Shown piece after piece: positions 8,115 through 16,305 of a DNA stretch of 50,445 bases. Source of the stretch: Bacteroidota bacterium (GTDB lineage Bacteria > Bacteroidota > Ignavibacteria > Ignavibacteriales > Ignavibacteriaceae). Numbering within the stretch: the stretch's first letter is position 1; each line of letters opens with the position of its first letter. The notes under the pieces were generated by a model. The model was given only the letters and a program-made list of their open reading frames with translations. It had not been told where the DNA came from and did not search any database. A program made the translations under genes and the position numbers. The stretch is from positions 1 through 50,445 of the forward strand of contig JAEXTA010000147.1 in NCBI GenBank assembly GCA_023453665.1. Reading direction: 5' to 3'.

Positions 8115-9554
8115 ATGAAACCGATATTAAAATTTTTTGTGATAATATTTTTTCTTTCAGTGAGTCTTTACAGCCAGACACAGCTTACATTAGAAGATGC
8201 GTTATCAATCGCACTTAAAGAAAGCTACGGGATAAAGTCTGCACAGTATTCATTACTCAGTTCACAAAAAACACTTGAAGCCGCTAAACTTGGATTGATG
8301 ACTTCTATTAATATGGAGTTTGATTTGCCGCGCTACTCACAAACATTATCAAGCCAGTTTAACCCCGTAACGGGAACGGAACAGTTTTTTGAAATCGGTT
8401 ACACAACTTACGAAAGCAGGTTATTTTTCAGTCAGCCGATTGTTTTTACTAACGGAACTTTTTCACTTGTCGGTTCGATGTGGCGGAGAGATCAGTTCAA
8501 CGAACAGCAGGACATCCCGGTTGATTATTACAGCAATCTGAGTCTTAGGCTGAGTCAGCCGCTGTTTACATTTAACAGCCTTAGTGCAAATCTTACTCGT
8601 GCTGAAATTAATCTTGAAAAATCCAAACGTAATTATACTCGTGCTGAGTATGATGTGATATACGATGTTACAGCGGGCTTCTACCAGTTGTATCAATCAA
8701 AAATGGAAGTTGAGATCGCAAAAGAAAAAGTCAGTCAAACGGAAACATCTTACCAAACAGCAATGAATAAATTTAAAGCCGGGCTTATCGCTGAGGTTGA
8801 GGCACTTCAATTAGAGATTGATCTTGCTTCAAGCAGGAATGATCTGTTGAATAAAGAACGAACATTTAAAGAAGCGAAAGATGATTTTAAATTGTTGATC
8901 GGTTTACAGTTATCGGAAGATATTGACGTATCGGCAGTGCTTGAATACTTGCCAATCAATGTTGATATGGAGGAAGCTGTTGCTCATGCTCTTGAAAACA
9001 GATCCGAAATAAAAAACAGTGAAGCGGATATTGAATTAAGAAATCTTAATGTTGATGAAGTTGATTCACGCGGGAATATAAGCGGTCAGCTTACGGCTAA
9101 TTACGGAATCAACAAGAACGATGATAAGTTTAATAATATATTCAGGGATTTTTCGAAGGACAGGGGGGTTGTGTTCACTCTTTCTGTGCCGGTACTTGAC
9201 TGGGGTAGGAATAATCGTGAAGTGGAATCAGCGCAGGCGGATCTTGATCTGACCAGATTGTTTTATTCAAATCAAAAACAATTAATTGAAAAAGAAATTA
9301 TTGCAATCGTAAATAAAATTGAATCTGCAAAAGCGCGCGTGGAAGTTCTTAGTAAAAGTGTTGAACTTGCCGAGAAGAGTTACAATATAAGTAAGTCGCG
9401 TTTTGATGCGGGCACAATTACAAGTTTTGATCTTTCACAGATGCAGTTAAGATTAACTGATGCAAGAACGAACAGTCTTTATGCACTTATCGATTATAAA
9501 TTAGCAGTCGCCGATCTTACCAGGAAAACATTATTCAATTTTGAGAAGCAGTGA
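8115..9554 (+). CDS. TolC-family outer-membrane efflux channel
   Basis: 479 residues with a signal peptide of about 20 residues (cleavage near YSQ). Two repeats of the outer-membrane efflux domain follow, starting with LTLEDALSIALKES and again near residue 285 with EEAVAHALENRSEIK. Long helical stretches near 170-260 and 385-460 would form the periplasmic tunnel. It closes the operon with the adaptor and the MacB-like permease (36-bp gap), so it is the probable exit duct of that pump. It may also serve the RND pump at 41384-45571, which has no outer-membrane gene next to it. Confidence 0.9.
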   Translation: MKPILKFFVIIFFLSVSLYSQTQLTLEDALSIALKESYGIKSAQYSLLSSQKTLEAAKLGLMTSINMEFDLPRYSQTLSSQFNPVTGTEQFFEIGYTTYESRLFFSQPIVFTNGTFSLVGSMWRRDQFNEQQDIPVDYYSNLSLRLSQPLFTFNSLSANLTRAEINLEKSKRNYTRAEYDVIYDVTAGFYQLYQSKMEVEIAKEKVSQTETSYQTAMNKFKAGLIAEVEALQLEIDLASSRNDLLNKERTFKEAKDDFKLLIGLQLSEDIDVSAVLEYLPINVDMEEAVAHALENRSEIKNSEADIELRNLNVDEVDSRGNISGQLTANYGINKNDDKFNNIFRDFSKDRGVVFTLSVPVLDWGRNNREVESAQADLDLTRLFYSNQKQLIEKEIIAIVNKIESAKARVEVLSKSVELAEKSYNISKSRFDAGTITSFDLSQMQLRLTDARTNSLYALIDYKLAVADLTRKTLFNFEKQ

Positions 9555-9601
9555 TTTTGAATTAAGTTTTGCTATCAAAATTGCAATCTTAATTTTTACA
9601 A

Positions 9602-9628
9602 TGTCACCCTGAATTTATTTCAGGGTCT
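9602..9628 (+). repeat. Hairpin repeat family, copy 1 (possible terminator)
   Basis: ACCCTGAA (9606-9613) pairs with TTCAGGGT (9619-9626) around a 5-nt loop, framed by TGTC and CT. CTTCTTTT follows, so it could terminate the efflux operon. It shares its frame with two copies at 46325-46403, where the stem bases differ but still pair. Confidence 0.75.
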
Positions 9629-9672
9629 TCTTTTGAGTATAAGACAAACTTGTGAATCTGAAGCGGATTGAG

Positions 9673-9713
9673 ATGCTGAAACAAGCCTGACTGACGACAG
9701 TCAGGTACAGCAT
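9673..9713. repeat. Hairpin nested inside another hairpin
   Basis: Outer arms ATGCTG (9673-9678) and CAGCAT (9708-9713) enclose a perfect 8-bp hairpin, CCTGACTG (9686-9693) with CAGTCAGG (9698-9705). Confidence 0.7.
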
Positions 9714-9743
9714 AATAAAGAATATGGATATTAAAAATTTCAA

Positions 9744-9806
9744 GGTAGCCGCAACCTTCAGGTTGCGAGAGTATGGAATTTACGCAGGCTAAAGCCTGCG
9801 CCTACC
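9744..9806. repeat. Compound palindrome with two inner hairpins
   Basis: Outer arms GGTAG (9744-9748) and CTACC (9802-9806) enclose CGCAACC/GGTTGCG (9750-9767) and CGCAGGCT/AGCCTGCG (9783-9800). This double-hairpin design resembles REP/BIME-type repeats. Confidence 0.75.
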
Positions 9807-9949
9807 GGACGACTAATAATTTTCACATAGTCTCAATAGAAGGGAAGATGATGAAAGGCATTGAAAGCAGCATGATGTTATTCGAGTTGTCTGGATGAAT
9901 TAGTTAGTTACTTTTTAAGATTTCAGAATTCAACTACTATTAAAACTTA

Positions 9950-11074
9950 ATGGCGGAAAAGAAAAGATATATCTTTGTTGATCTGCTAAGGGGACTTGCA
10001 CTTCTTGTAATGATAGAAGTGCATGTGTTCAACGCATTTCTTGATCCTTCAATAAAAGCTCAGTCATGGTTTTCGGTTTTAAATTATATCAACGGACTGG
10101 TCGCGCCTTCATTTCTTTTTGTTTCGGGTTTTGCGTTTATACTTTCGACGAACAGTAATGAAAGAATAAAACTATTCAGTCCTGCTGTAACTAAAAGACT
10201 TTCACGTATAGGTTTAATATTTCTTGTTGGTTATTCACTTCATCTGCCGCGTTATTCATTCACTCAAATGATGAAGATAAGTGAAGCTGAGATGATTACT
10301 TTTTACAATGTTGATGTGCTGCAGTGTATAGCAACAGGGCTTCTGTTATTGCTGCTGATGAAAGTTGTTACATCAAATGAAAAACATTTTAATTCCGTTT
10401 TACTTGGAAGTACAATAGCAGTAATCGGATTAGCGCCGTTTGCATGGCAGTATGATTTTACGAATGTATTTCCTGTATGGTTAGCTAATTACTTCAATCA
10501 AAAAAATGGTTCACTGTTTCCGCTCTTTCCGTGGTTAGGATTTATGTTCACGGGTGCAATTGCAGCAAAATATTTTCTGACTTTAAAAGATGATGCAGAG
10601 CAAAAAAGATTTATATCAAGACTCACAATAACAGGAATTACACTTGTCATAATAACTCATCTTGTTCTTACTGAACTTACGCCTTTGGAGATAAGATCAA
10701 TACGACCCAATCCGTTTTTCTTTTTACAGAGGCTTGGATATGTATTTCTACTGCTTGTACTATGCTGGCATTATGATCAGAAAAGAAAAATCACAAAATC
10801 ATTTATACTTGATTTCAGCCGCGAGTCGCTGATTGTATACTGGTTTCATCTTACAGTTTTGTTTGCGGTTATCTTTGGAGGTAAAAGTCTGACGATGATT
10901 GTAAATCATAGTTATAATGTAATTGAAGCAATCATTGCAACGATCATTCTTGTCATACTAATGATAATCGCTGCGAAAATCTGGGGCGGGGTAAAATCCA
11001 AATACAGGAAAGCATCAAAAATTATTTCCATCGTTATAATTACTTCGGCAGTGATTGTGTTCTTTATCCGTTAG
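9950..11074 (+). CDS. HGSNAT-like (DUF1624) membrane acyltransferase
   Basis: 374 residues, with about ten membrane helices. The N-terminus has the family signature: FVDLLRGLALLVMIEVHVFNAF (split here as FVDLLRG ... MIEVHVF), an Arg-Gly after the first charged residues and a His in helix 1. The heparan-alpha-glucosaminide N-acetyltransferase superfamily moves acetyl groups across membranes to sugars; bacterial members likely modify envelope glycans. The exact acceptor is unknown. It appears to be a single gene, with 99 bp to the next one. The start ATG 9950 has no strong ribosome site, which is common in this genome. Confidence 0.7.
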   Translation: MAEKKRYIFVDLLRGLALLVMIEVHVFNAFLDPSIKAQSWFSVLNYINGLVAPSFLFVSGFAFILSTNSNERIKLFSPAVTKRLSRIGLIFLVGYSLHLPRYSFTQMMKISEAEMITFYNVDVLQCIATGLLLLLLMKVVTSNEKHFNSVLLGSTIAVIGLAPFAWQYDFTNVFPVWLANYFNQKNGSLFPLFPWLGFMFTGAIAAKYFLTLKDDAEQKRFISRLTITGITLVIITHLVLTELTPLEIRSIRPNPFFFLQRLGYVFLLLVLCWHYDQKRKITKSFILDFSRESLIVYWFHLTVLFAVIFGGKSLTMIVNHSYNVIEAIIATIILVILMIIAAKIWGGVKSKYRKASKIISIVIITSAVIVFFIR

Positions 11075-11143
11075 TTCATTGCTGTTTGGCAAATAATATT
11101 TTCACTCCCTGAATTTTATCTCGACATTCAGAAAAAATGTTTC

Positions 11144-11151
11144 TAAGTTTG
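11144..11151 (+). promoter_or_regulatory. Candidate -7 element for the T9SS gene at 11174
   Basis: TAAGTTTG fits the Bacteroidetes TAnnTTTG box and lies 22 bp before the start codon. No TTG is found at the matching -33 position, so support is partial. Confidence 0.3.
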
Positions 11152-11173
11152 AATACATTTTTTTGAGGTCAAT

Positions 11174-12646
11174 ATGAATCGGGTCAGCATTTTGGTCTTG
11201 GTACTTTTCACCTGCCTTGTTAAAGGGCAAGACTTTGAAATCAAACAAATAACTTCAGGAAATTTTGATGCGCGGAATCCAGTTGCTGGTACTTACCAGT
11301 ATTGGGGGTCAAATAAAATTTTTTATGAAGTTCACACCGGCAATTCAATTAACATTTACTCTTCAGATTACAATCCTGAAACGGATTCCTTCTCAGATAC
11401 AATTGCAGTAACGACCGGGATTTTCCAAAACATTAATCCGGTGCCTGATTATAATGATGGTCTTATCTTTCAAACAAACCAAAACGGTAACTGGGATATA
11501 GCATATAAAAAATTTGAAAATGGGGTATGGGGAGAAACAATTTTTTTAACGAATACACCTGAAGATGAAATTAATATTCGTGAGATTTTTTCAGAACCAT
11601 TTTCCTGGGAATTCGTAACTCATCTGATTTTTGAAAGAGATGGATCAGTATTTTATTTGTATGTAGATTCATCACAGGTACATGAGGAAACAGTTTTTGA
11701 AACAACAACTGATTTAACCTATAGGCAGCCGGCAGGAATTTATTTTTATGCGTATCCTCCACAGCAGGGAGGTCTTCACGTTGCAGGAATTGAGACTGAT
11801 CAGAATCAGGTTAAGAGAATTGTAAGCAGGCACAGGAATCAGAATGGAATATGGGATCCTGTAAATATTGTTGTTGACTCTTGTTTGTGCTCAAATTTAA
11901 TTTTCCAGCCTGTAGAGTATTTTCCTTTCCTTGTTTTTGAGGAGGAACTAAATTCAACAAAATCTTTAGTTGCAATTTATGATTGGCAAATCTCAAAAGA
12001 AAAACAAGTGATATTTACTTCAGAGGGAATAAACTATTCGAATTTTAAAAGTGCCGTCTCATATATTGTAACCGAACCGCCTGCGGGAAAAACAGATTTT
12101 TATCTTTATCATCCGCATTCATATTTGTTGACTGATTCTGAATCTACAAGAATCAGGTTAAATCTTTTTGATGTGATGGCCCCGACTATTGATTCAATCT
12201 ACATATTAAAAGTTAATTCAAGTAAAATTGATGTCGGTTCATTGGGATTCTATGGCAACTATGAAGTCTTCTATACAATATTTGAAGACAGCATTGACGG
12301 AAATGTTCATTTGTTTGGGAGAAAATTTCTTAACCCAATTGGTGCTGTTGATGATGATGTTACACTTACTGATTTCGCATTATATCAAAACTATCCGAAC
12401 CCTTTTAACCCCAGTACAAAAATAAAATTTGTTGTAGGGGACGCATATTATGCGTCCCCGGCGCGCGTACTTTTACGTGTGCATGATATGTTAGGTAATG
12501 AAGTCGCAACATTGGTGAATGAAGAAAAGTATGCAGGCACATACGAAGTTGACTTCAAAGCATTAAACCTTTCCAGCGGAATTTATTTTTACCAGTTGAA
12601 ATCAGGTGACAGAATTCAAACAAGAAAAATGATACTTCTCAAATAA
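11174..12646 (+). CDS. Exported T9SS-sorted protein with propeller-like repeats
   Basis: 490 residues. Residues 1-18 are a signal peptide (cleavage near VKGQ). Residues 20-395 contain repeated strand patterns such as NWDIAYKKFENGVWGE and NGIWDPVN, suggesting a beta-propeller; no enzymatic motif was recognised. From about residue 404, NYPNPFNPSTK starts a type IX sorting domain ending in RKMILLK. Between the first and second strands of that domain, codons 422-429 (GDAYYASP) are written by a perfect DNA palindrome, giving about 5 residues more than the paralogue at 702-1499. A strong terminator follows. Confidence 0.8.
   Translation: MNRVSILVLVLFTCLVKGQDFEIKQITSGNFDARNPVAGTYQYWGSNKIFYEVHTGNSINIYSSDYNPETDSFSDTIAVTTGIFQNINPVPDYNDGLIFQTNQNGNWDIAYKKFENGVWGETIFLTNTPEDEINIREIFSEPFSWEFVTHLIFERDGSVFYLYVDSSQVHEETVFETTTDLTYRQPAGIYFYAYPPQQGGLHVAGIETDQNQVKRIVSRHRNQNGIWDPVNIVVDSCLCSNLIFQPVEYFPFLVFEEELNSTKSLVAIYDWQISKEKQVIFTSEGINYSNFKSAVSYIVTEPPAGKTDFYLYHPHSYLLTDSESTRIRLNLFDVMAPTIDSIYILKVNSSKIDVGSLGFYGNYEVFYTIFEDSIDGNVHLFGRKFLNPIGAVDDDVTLTDFALYQNYPNPFNPSTKIKFVVGDAYYASPARVLLRVHDMLGNEVATLVNEEKYAGTYEVDFKALNLSSGIYFYQLKSGDRIQTRKMILLK
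12437..12459. repeat. Perfect palindrome inside a coding sequence
   Basis: GGGGACGCATA (12437-12447) and TATGCGTCCCC (12449-12459) are exact reverse complements around a single T. It lies in frame inside the sorting domain of the gene at 11174-12646 and is much more GC-rich than its surroundings. Confidence 0.85.
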
Positions 12647-12660
12647 AACACTCATCGATA

Positions 12661-12690
12661 AAGAGACGATCTTCGGGGGTCGTCTCTTTT
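12661..12690 (+). terminator. Intrinsic terminator after the T9SS gene
   Basis: AAGAGACGA (12661-12669) pairs with TCGTCTCTT (12680-12688), followed by TT and a short T-rich tail, 14 bp after the stop codon. Confidence 0.85.
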
Positions 12691-12766
12691 GTATAAAAAA
12701 CTGTTCTTGTTTCATTCCCCGAAAAATCTTTAATTGCCTTTACACATTACCAAATTAACTAATCCA

Positions 12767-14545
12767 ATGACTTTAGAAATAATAGCCGTTTTAGCGATAG
12801 TTGTATTTGCAGTAATCATCTTTGCTCTTGAAAAATATCCTGTTGATCTTGTTGCATTGACTGTCATGGCTCTTCTTATGATTACCGGCATCATTACTCC
12901 GGAAGAGGGTATTTCAGGATTCAGCAACTCAGCAACGGTAACAGTTGCTGCAATGTTCATTCTCAGTGCAGGTTTATTCAGAACGGGCGCATTAAATTTT
13001 ATTGGAAGATACCTTGCATCAGTAAGTAAAAAAAATTACCTGGCAGGTATAATACTGATGATGTCTTTCACAGGGATCATCTCAGCATTTATTAATAACA
13101 CTGCGGTTGTGGCTCTCTTTTTACCAATCGTTCTTAATATTGCCAAGTCGACAAAACTTAGTTCATCAAAACTTTTAATGCCGCTTTCATTTTCTGCAAT
13201 ACTTGGAGGTGTATGTACTCTGGTTGGTACTTCGACAAATATTCTTGCAAGTTCAATTGCCGAACTGCAGGGGCAGCCAGCATTTTCAATGTTTGAAATT
13301 ACTCCGGTCGGAATAGTTTTTTTACTGGTGGGAATTCTTTATATGTCAACCATCGGGGTAAAACTTCTGCCGGACAGAAAAAATTCTGCAGAGCTTACCG
13401 AAGATTTCGGAATGTCGGATTATATAACCGAGATAGTTCTTCTTCCAAATGCTAAATCTGTCAATGTTGAAATTATAAATTCGCAGTTGATAAAAGATAT
13501 TGATATAGACATTCTTGAAATTCAAAGAGAGGACGGAAAAAAACTTGTTCCTAATCCCAAAACCGTTTTAAAGAATAATGATATTCTGAAAGTAAGATGT
13601 AACATTGAAAAACTTAAACTGCTTCAGGAAAGTGAAGGGATTGCAATCAAATCAGAAAAAAAATTTGCCGACGTAGATCTATCGCTCAGAGAAGCCCGGC
13701 TTGTTGAAGCGGTTGTTACACCTAACTCAATTTTAATCGGGAAAACTCTTAAAGGAATCAATTTCAGAAATACATTCGGGGCAACTGTTCTTGCAATCCG
13801 TCACCGCGGAAAAATAATGCGTGAAAAATTGGGCAATACTGTTTTGGTTTCAGGTGATGTACTTCTTATAGAAGTAAAGAAGGACTGGCTTGCACAGTTA
13901 AAACAAAATACATCTCTTCTTATAATTTCTGAGGTGAGCCTTACCAAAACCAGGTTGAGTAAAACTGTAATTGCGTTGATCACAATACTTGGCGTTGTAC
14001 TTACTGCAGCTTTCAATGTTATGCCGATAGTTGTTGCGGCTATAATCGGCAGTTTAATACTGATTCTTTCCGATTGCCTTAGTCTTGAAGAAGCATATAA
14101 AGCAATAGACTGGAAAGTAATTTTTCTATTAGCGGGTTTAGTAACATTGGGTATTGCTCTTGAAAAATCGGGCGGAGCCAGACTTATTTCAGAATTTATT
14201 ATAAACAATATAGGGGGACTTGGCGAACACGCCCTGGTATCAACCTTTTTCTTCATTGCGATGATATTAACAGCATTTATGTCAAACAATGCATCGGTTG
14301 TTCTTTTAATTCCGATAGCAGTACTTACTGCTGAATCTTTAGGTGTAAGTGCAAGACCATTTTTATTTGCCATAACAATTGCTGCGTCAATTGATTTTAT
14401 GACACCGATTGGTTACCAGACGAATACAATGATTTACGGTCCCGGTAATTATAAATTTTCTGATTATCTTAAAATCGGAACTCCGCTGAACATACTGTTC
14501 TGGATTTTAGGAAGTTTATTAATACCATATTTTTTTCCACTGTAA
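12767..14545 (+). CDS. SLC13/DASS-family anion transporter with two RCK-C (TrkA-C) domains
   Basis: 592 residues from ATG 12767; an in-frame TTG at 12734 adds 11 residues without a ribosome site. Helices 1-6 carry the first family motif (SAFINNTAVVALFLP and GTSTNILAS). Two cytoplasmic TrkA-C-like domains follow (about 215-285 and 305-375). The second membrane half repeats the motif as AFMSNNASVVLLIP and PIGYQTNTMIYGPG. Members move dicarboxylates, sulfate or citrate with Na+; those with RCK-C domains are often annotated as sulfate permeases, but substrate cannot be told from the sequence. An MscS channel gene follows after 9 bp, so they are probably co-transcribed. Confidence 0.85.
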   Translation: MTLEIIAVLAIVVFAVIIFALEKYPVDLVALTVMALLMITGIITPEEGISGFSNSATVTVAAMFILSAGLFRTGALNFIGRYLASVSKKNYLAGIILMMSFTGIISAFINNTAVVALFLPIVLNIAKSTKLSSSKLLMPLSFSAILGGVCTLVGTSTNILASSIAELQGQPAFSMFEITPVGIVFLLVGILYMSTIGVKLLPDRKNSAELTEDFGMSDYITEIVLLPNAKSVNVEIINSQLIKDIDIDILEIQREDGKKLVPNPKTVLKNNDILKVRCNIEKLKLLQESEGIAIKSEKKFADVDLSLREARLVEAVVTPNSILIGKTLKGINFRNTFGATVLAIRHRGKIMREKLGNTVLVSGDVLLIEVKKDWLAQLKQNTSLLIISEVSLTKTRLSKTVIALITILGVVLTAAFNVMPIVVAAIIGSLILILSDCLSLEEAYKAIDWKVIFLLAGLVTLGIALEKSGGARLISEFIINNIGGLGEHALVSTFFFIAMILTAFMSNNASVVLLIPIAVLTAESLGVSARPFLFAITIAASIDFMTPIGYQTNTMIYGPGNYKFSDYLKIGTPLNILFWILGSLLIPYFFPL

Positions 14546-14554
14546 GAGTTAAGT

Positions 14555-15439
14555 ATGGAAACAATTAAACAGATTTATGATACAATAAAAGATTTTCTAA
14601 ACAGCCCGATACTTAAATTTGCTGATAAAGAATTTACGTTATGGACGATTGTTTATTTAATCCTCTTTTTCTTCCTGTTGTTTTATATCACCGCAAAACT
14701 TCGGAAGTGGCTTGTACATGGTCTACTAACAAAAAGTAAATTGGAGCTGGGCGTACGTGTAGCGGTAGGCGCTATATTCAGATATGTGGTTCTTGTTATC
14801 GGAATAATCATCGGGCTTCAGACAGTTGGTGTTGATTTAAGTACAATTACAATTATATTCGGTGCGCTTGGTGTCGGTATTGGCTTTGGTTTACAGAACA
14901 TAACAAACAACTTTGTAAGCGGAATAATAATTTTATTTGAAAGACCTATAAAAGTAGGCGACAGAATTGAAGTCGGTAATGTTTCGGGAGATGTGATAAA
15001 CATTTCAATGCGTGCAACCACAATACTTACCAATGACAATATTGCTATCATTGTTCCAAACTCGGATTTTATTTCTACAAAAGTAATTAACTGGAGTTAT
15101 AACGACAGGAATGTCCGTTTCAATTATCCTGTTATTGTGTCATATAAAGAAGATCCGGAAAAAATAAAAAGAATACTCATTGATGTTGCAAATAACAATA
15201 ACGGAGTGCTTAAAGAACCTAAACCCGATGTACTCATTGATGAATTCGCTGAAAGCTCAATCAAATTTAATCTCAGGATCTGGACCAGAGAATTTACCGA
15301 CCGACCTGGTGTGCTGAGAAGCCAGTTATATTATGAGATATTCAAAAAATTCAGAGAAGAAAAAGTTACAATACCATTTCCGCAAAGAGATATTCATTTA
15401 CAATTTAAAGACTTACCTGAACAACTGAACAAAAAATGA
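14555..15439 (+). CDS. MscS-type mechanosensitive channel
   Basis: 294 residues. Three membrane helices: about 28-48, 66-88 and the pore helix at 92-125, with the glycine/alanine-rich FGALGVGIGFGLQNI run. The beta domain follows (ERPIKVGDRIEVG, then VPNSDFISTKVINWS) with the alpha/beta C-terminal part to 285. These channels open under membrane tension and release solutes after osmotic downshock. It sits 9 bp after the SLC13 gene and 34 bp before a LapA-domain gene, suggesting one envelope-related operon. Confidence 0.92.
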   Translation: METIKQIYDTIKDFLNSPILKFADKEFTLWTIVYLILFFFLLFYITAKLRKWLVHGLLTKSKLELGVRVAVGAIFRYVVLVIGIIIGLQTVGVDLSTITIIFGALGVGIGFGLQNITNNFVSGIIILFERPIKVGDRIEVGNVSGDVINISMRATTILTNDNIAIIVPNSDFISTKVINWSYNDRNVRFNYPVIVSYKEDPEKIKRILIDVANNNNGVLKEPKPDVLIDEFAESSIKFNLRIWTREFTDRPGVLRSQLYYEIFKKFREEKVTIPFPQRDIHLQFKDLPEQLNKK

Positions 15440-15473
15440 TTTAAGTTTAGTATAACAATCAGGGAGTATATTG

Positions 15474-15725
15474 ATGAAAGCAAGATTATTCATTCTTTTT
15501 TTACTTATAGTTTTGATTCTGATATTTATTCTTCAAAACACCCTGCCGGTTGATTTGAGTTTTCTGGCGTGGACATTTAACATTTCGCTGATTGTTCTCG
15601 TTCTCGTAACTCTATTGATTGGTATTGTACTGGGAATGATAGTCAGCAGAATGATTAGTAAATCTGAATCGAAAGACAATAACAAATTTCCTGAGCCTGA
15701 GACTGATAAAAACGGCTTAAAATAA
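15474..15725 (+). CDS. Small LapA-domain (DUF1049) membrane protein
   Basis: 83 residues. Two helices, about 4-22 and 36-60, with the family hallmark FILQNTLPVDLSFLAW between them and a charged tail. ATG 15474 is preferred over TTG 15471, since AGGGAG at 15461-15466 is then 7 nt away. E. coli LapA helps regulate LPS assembly through FtsH/LapB; a similar role here is possible but not shown by context. It ends the group started by the SLC13 gene. Confidence 0.8.
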   Translation: MKARLFILFLLIVLILIFILQNTLPVDLSFLAWTFNISLIVLVLVTLLIGIVLGMIVSRMISKSESKDNNKFPEPETDKNGLK

Positions 15726-15758
15726 AGCTGTTTTAAGAATTAAATCTTTTAATGATTC

Positions 15759-15789
15759 TTGCTTATTCGTGTAATTAGCAGTAAGTTTG
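15759..15789 (+). promoter_or_regulatory. Bacteroidetes-type promoter for the rimP-nusA-infB operon
   Basis: TTG at 15759-15761 and TAAGTTTG at 15782-15789 are separated by 20 nt. The match to the TTG-N20-TAnnTTTG pattern is complete, and it is placed 40 bp before rimP. The same spacing is seen before rpmE. Confidence 0.65.
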
Positions 15790-15800
15790 AAGCAGTTATT

Positions 15801-15821
15801 TCGCCCTTAAAGGGCGATTTT
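15801..15821 (+). promoter_or_regulatory. Leader hairpin before rimP, attenuator-like
   Basis: TCGCCCT (15801-15807) pairs with AGGGCGA (15811-15817) around TAA and is followed by TTTTA. It falls between the predicted transcription start and the rimP start codon. It could instead be the terminator of the upstream operon. Confidence 0.6.
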
Positions 15822-15828
15822 AGTTTGT

Positions 15829-16305
15829 ATGAATATTTCAGAACAAAATATAAAAGATGTGTTTGCAGGAATAATCGAACAGAGTGGTTTTTTCCTGATC
15901 GACCTGGTATTCAGAGGAAATGCAGGACAAAAAATCATCGAAGTATTTATTGACGGTGAAAAAAATGTTTCCGCTGATGATTGTGCATTTGTAAGCCGCG
16001 AACTTAATTCTGAAATTGAAAAAACGAACCTGATAGAATCTGCATACAGGCTTGATGTATCTTCACCAGGTGTTGAAAGACCGTTAAAGTATCTTAAACA
16101 ATACCCGAAACACATTAACAGGATTTTTGAAATCGAATTTAAAAACGGTGAAGAGACAAAAAAAATTACTGGAAAATTATCAGTAATAAATAACGAAGAA
16201 CTAACATTCCTTTGTAAAGATGGTTCGGAATATTTTATTAATTTTAACAACATAATCAGAGCGATAGTATCAATTGGTTTTTTTAGTGGAGGAAAGAAGA
16301 AATGA
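15829..16305 (+). CDS. rimP: Ribosome maturation factor RimP
   Basis: 158 residues, near the usual length. The N-terminal alpha/beta domain has the conserved IDGEKNVSADDCAFVSREL region. The SSPGVERPL motif at about 83-91 is diagnostic, and a C-terminal SH3-like barrel ends the protein. RimP assists assembly of the 30S subunit. The ATG at 15829 has no ribosome site but follows a hairpin by 11 nt. Its stop overlaps the nusA start (ATGA). It opens the classic rimP-nusA-infB-rbfA-truB operon. Confidence 0.93.
   Translation: MNISEQNIKDVFAGIIEQSGFFLIDLVFRGNAGQKIIEVFIDGEKNVSADDCAFVSRELNSEIEKTNLIESAYRLDVSSPGVERPLKYLKQYPKHINRIFEIEFKNGEETKKITGKLSVINNEELTFLCKDGSEYFINFNNIIRAIVSIGFFSGGKKK

Larger units (their letters stand above)
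9555..9949. other. 395-bp gap made largely of hairpin repeats
   Basis: No gene. Three palindromic structures fill 9602-9806 (listed separately); the first may also end transcription of the efflux operon. The rest, 9807-9949, is AT-rich leader sequence with no promoter I can assign confidently. Confidence 0.7.

Noticed and set aside
12228..12425. 65-codon plus-strand frame inside the T9SS gene
   Set aside because: It is out of frame within the supported gene and has no ribosome site or family resemblance.
13801..14373. 190-codon minus-strand frame in the SLC13 gene
   Set aside because: It is entirely within the second membrane half of a strongly supported transporter gene.
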